A stretch of 64,000 nucleotides of DNA from positions 4,348,001-4,412,000 of the forward strand of contig JAZGTH010000087.1 in the NCBI GenBank assembly GCA_036877525.1, written 5' to 3'. The notes beneath the pieces are model-generated. The model was given only the letters and a program-made list of their open reading frames with translations, had not been told where the DNA came from and ran no database searches. Position numbers and translations under genes: made by a program. Shown one piece after another: positions 61,461-64,000 of the stretch. Source of the stretch: Chromobotia macracanthus (Eukaryota; Chordata; Actinopteri; Cypriniformes; Botiidae). Numbering within the stretch: the stretch's first letter is position 1; every line of letters begins with the position of its first letter.

Positions 61461-64000
61461 GCATCTGATATTGTTATACATAGAAATGGTCATTTATTAT
61501 TGATTTTTTTGTTATAGTCTTTTTACCATTACTATAATCAAGCACTCACACAAGCTGGAGTGGCCCAAAGAAGCATGGGCACTACCTACAAACCTGACCT
61601 GAGCTGTGTTTGAGTAATCCAAAATTATTACATTTTGGTTTAAGAAGTTTTGGTTGTATGGAGCTTATTTTGTGTTGTTTATTTGTAGTGGTGGTTAACA
61701 ATATGAACTGTTGTATGGTAAAAGCTATGTGAAATAAATAAAAAAATTGTGCTCCACAGAAAAACAATAGTAAATGAGTTTGGAAGGGCATGGTGATCTC
61801 TTAATACAGACTGAGTTTATTTGTGTGAACTATTTCTTTAAAATCAAAATCTAAAATTTTCCAAATAAAGGTTCTCTTTATGAATAGTTATACAGTAGTT
61901 ACAGCAGTTCTGTCTCCTCTGTTAATAGCCCTGATAGGATGAGTGAAGGCAAACTCTTTCTCAATAATCTATGACTGTCTCTGCCCTCGGGGGTCAATCC
62001 ATCACTCACAGGGAGGCTGATGAAAGATGGCACATCACTGAAGTCCGTTATAATGTGGATGGGTGCTCAGGGTGGCAAGGACATTGCCAGGCTGGGGTAT
62101 TTTTGAAGGCAGGCCACATCCTGGCTGACTCATCATTTCTCAGTGCATCCTAAGACACAGGAACCTTTTACGCTGTGAGTCCATCTGCTTGACCGAGTAG
62201 CCAAAATAAGTGGGTGCAGACACCCACCAGTGTGACCTTACAGAGAAACACGGCCAGATGGATCTCAGGGGAGGTATACTGAAGTTGGTGCACCTAAGAT
62301 GAGTAGGCTTCAGATCTCCATGGTCATTTATATCACAGGTTTGTCGTTATCTGCTGTCAGATTTGACTTTGTGTCTATCTTTCATAAAGTCAGAACAAAT
62401 CACATTCATGACTTTCAGCTGTGATGCCACCCACTTTACATGTGACTGACAAACTAATTTTTAACCTCTTGATCTTCTCAGGGATTACTCTCTATCTTCT
62501 GGTACCCCATTTCCAACCAGCAGATTCAGGTGGCACTTTTGTATGGATATTTTTTAGGAAACTCACAGAACAAAGAATTAATGTTTGGCTGGTTTTGGTC
62601 CATTTAGCCCCTGCTGGTTGATGGTGTAACAACATTATTTGGTTCCAAAAAGCACCTTTCTCTAATGGCCAGCCATAGTGTGAACACTTTATTGTAGTCA
62701 GAGATGACTCTACTTGGAGCTGTTCACATCCCCTGACCTAAACATTTCTATTGCAATGTTAATAATGCAAAAATGGCTATAATTAATAGCCATATCAAAT
62801 TGTAATATGTGCAAAGGTACCTAACAAACTTTAATTTCGAGGCCCCTGCTATTTTGGTTTCATTTACATGATGTCATAATGGTCAGGTTGGTTTCCATCT
62901 TATAATTACGAGCTTAATGCAGACATTAGTGGTTTGCATAGTTTCGAAACATGTAATTATGGTATTTCAGACATGACGTGAATGCAGCATATGGCAATTG
63001 TGTATTTACAAACATAATTCTGGCTGCACCAACACCTAAATAATTTAGAAATGGTCACTCCATGAAAGCTATGCAGAGGGGAGCAAAAATACCTATTTAA
63101 TTTCTATGCACCACCAGTATTTAGGCTTGCTTTTCTGTTCCTTTATTCCACCTTTTTCAAGAGTCAGTAGGAATCAAAGACTAAATAGCTATTCATGAAC
63201 AGTTCTTGTTTTATTAGCATATTTCTTTCAGGCTTTGACAGCACATGGGCCCCTTGCTGTCTGTTTGTGCCTCTCTTGGCCAAGCAGCTTATGGTGTCTT
63301 CGGCTACAAGCGGCTAATTAATCATGGTGGTTTAGCATTTCAGTATCTCCTGCTGAGAAAGCAGAAAAGTTGTGAGGAAAAAAGATGCTGTATGCTTAGC
63401 ATGCTTCACTGCTGCTCTGCAGAGGTGTGTGAGATTTCAGATTAGTTTGGAAAAGTGATAATGTTCAGACCTTATGTATCTGTGTACAGGTAAGTCAGTT
63501 TTCTTTCGTCATATCTGTCATAATACATTATCTGTCCCTGTAAGCCTGCAGGACACTGGCAAGATCTGGATGAGCCAAAAAGTTACATGATTCAATCTCT
63601 TTAAAAAGAAACATCTGTTGCCTGATTTGATGTCATTGGTTCCAAACACCATTGGCTCTCACATTACCAGATGGGATGTGCCAGATGATTTAAATATACG
63701 AACTGGAGAATGACACTGTACATCTCACAGCTGCTAATACTGCTGCTAATACAGTTAGTGTTTACAACCATGTACCCTCTCTGCAAACACATATATTGGT
63801 CGGCACTGCTCTCTGTGTTAATTTGTATTGTAGTAGGGTGTTTGTCTATGTCCTGGTTGACTTGTACAGGTTGTCTTTAAACTTGTATTTTGTACTGCTG
63901 TACTGTCTGCACTTTGTGACATTCTTGTGATGTCTGCACTATTTTTGTGATGTTTTGCACTGTAATTGTACCTAGTCCTTGTCTATGTAGTCCATGTTGT
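61461..64000. other. right end of window, no gene seen
   Basis: No exon recognised. A dispersed-repeat fragment at about 62611-62670 matches 12361-12420 (GATGxTGTAAC, TTGGTTxCAAAAAGCA, CTTTCT). The segment 61970-62280 is somewhat GC-richer, without clear signals. Confidence 0.4.

Noticed and set aside
1..64000. CRISPR arrays, operons, ribosome binding sites, plasmid or phage features
   Set aside because: The window is vertebrate nuclear DNA with spliced genes; regular repeats are microsatellites or transposon modules and not CRISPR arrays.

Overview
This is vertebrate genomic DNA, almost certainly from a teleost and probably a cyprinid-type fish. It is AT-rich. Its genes are split by GT-AG introns. 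Its dispersed repeats are of a kind familiar from cyprinid genomes: foldback elements with TTAA flanks, GCTGGT-type, TTGCTAGGGTG-type and TAGCATGATGCTAGCATG-type repeats, and a tRNA-derived SINE. Exon/intron structures were read by eye from splice sites and reading frame; family names rest on remembered vertebrate proteins, not on a search.

Three protein genes, all on the minus strand, and one RNA gene on the plus strand are supported. (1) 5812-6460 is the first coding exon of an LRRC52-like leucine-rich-repeat membrane protein, an auxiliary subunit type for SLO/BK potassium channels. Its second exon was not found and probably lies left of the window. (2) 11023-11140 (+) is a U5 spliceosomal snRNA gene with its PSE upstream and its 3' box downstream. 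(3) 16652-22201 is a complete gtf2a1 gene (TFIIA alpha/beta precursor): ten exons, 372 codons, with polyQ tracts, the Taspase1 cleavage motif and an acidic linker intact, and a TATA box plus a TCTCGCGAGA-like element upstream. (4) 26878-36415 is the coding part of foxn3 (forkhead repressor): five coding exons, 453 codons.

The remaining 27.5 kb (36.43-64 kb) holds no gene I can support. It lies upstream of the first coding exon of foxn3 and probably contains its 5' intron and/or distal promoter. It carries transposable-element relics, including two solo LTRs with perfect 5-bp target-site duplications (52661-52961 and 57193-57502), a SINE, long inverted repeats and one homeodomain-site-rich candidate enhancer near 51.4 kb.

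Two of the genes encode general expression machinery (U5 snRNA for splicing, TFIIA for Pol II initiation), but they have separate promoters and nothing suggests co-regulation. CTCF-like motifs lie between the U5 gene and the 3' end of gtf2a1. The more unusual items are the promoter-like CpG-rich island inside gtf2a1 intron 1, the duplicated block flanking the first foxn3 coding exon, the near-perfect hairpin at 42.05 kb and the apparent lack of an alternative 22-residue exon in this foxn3 copy.
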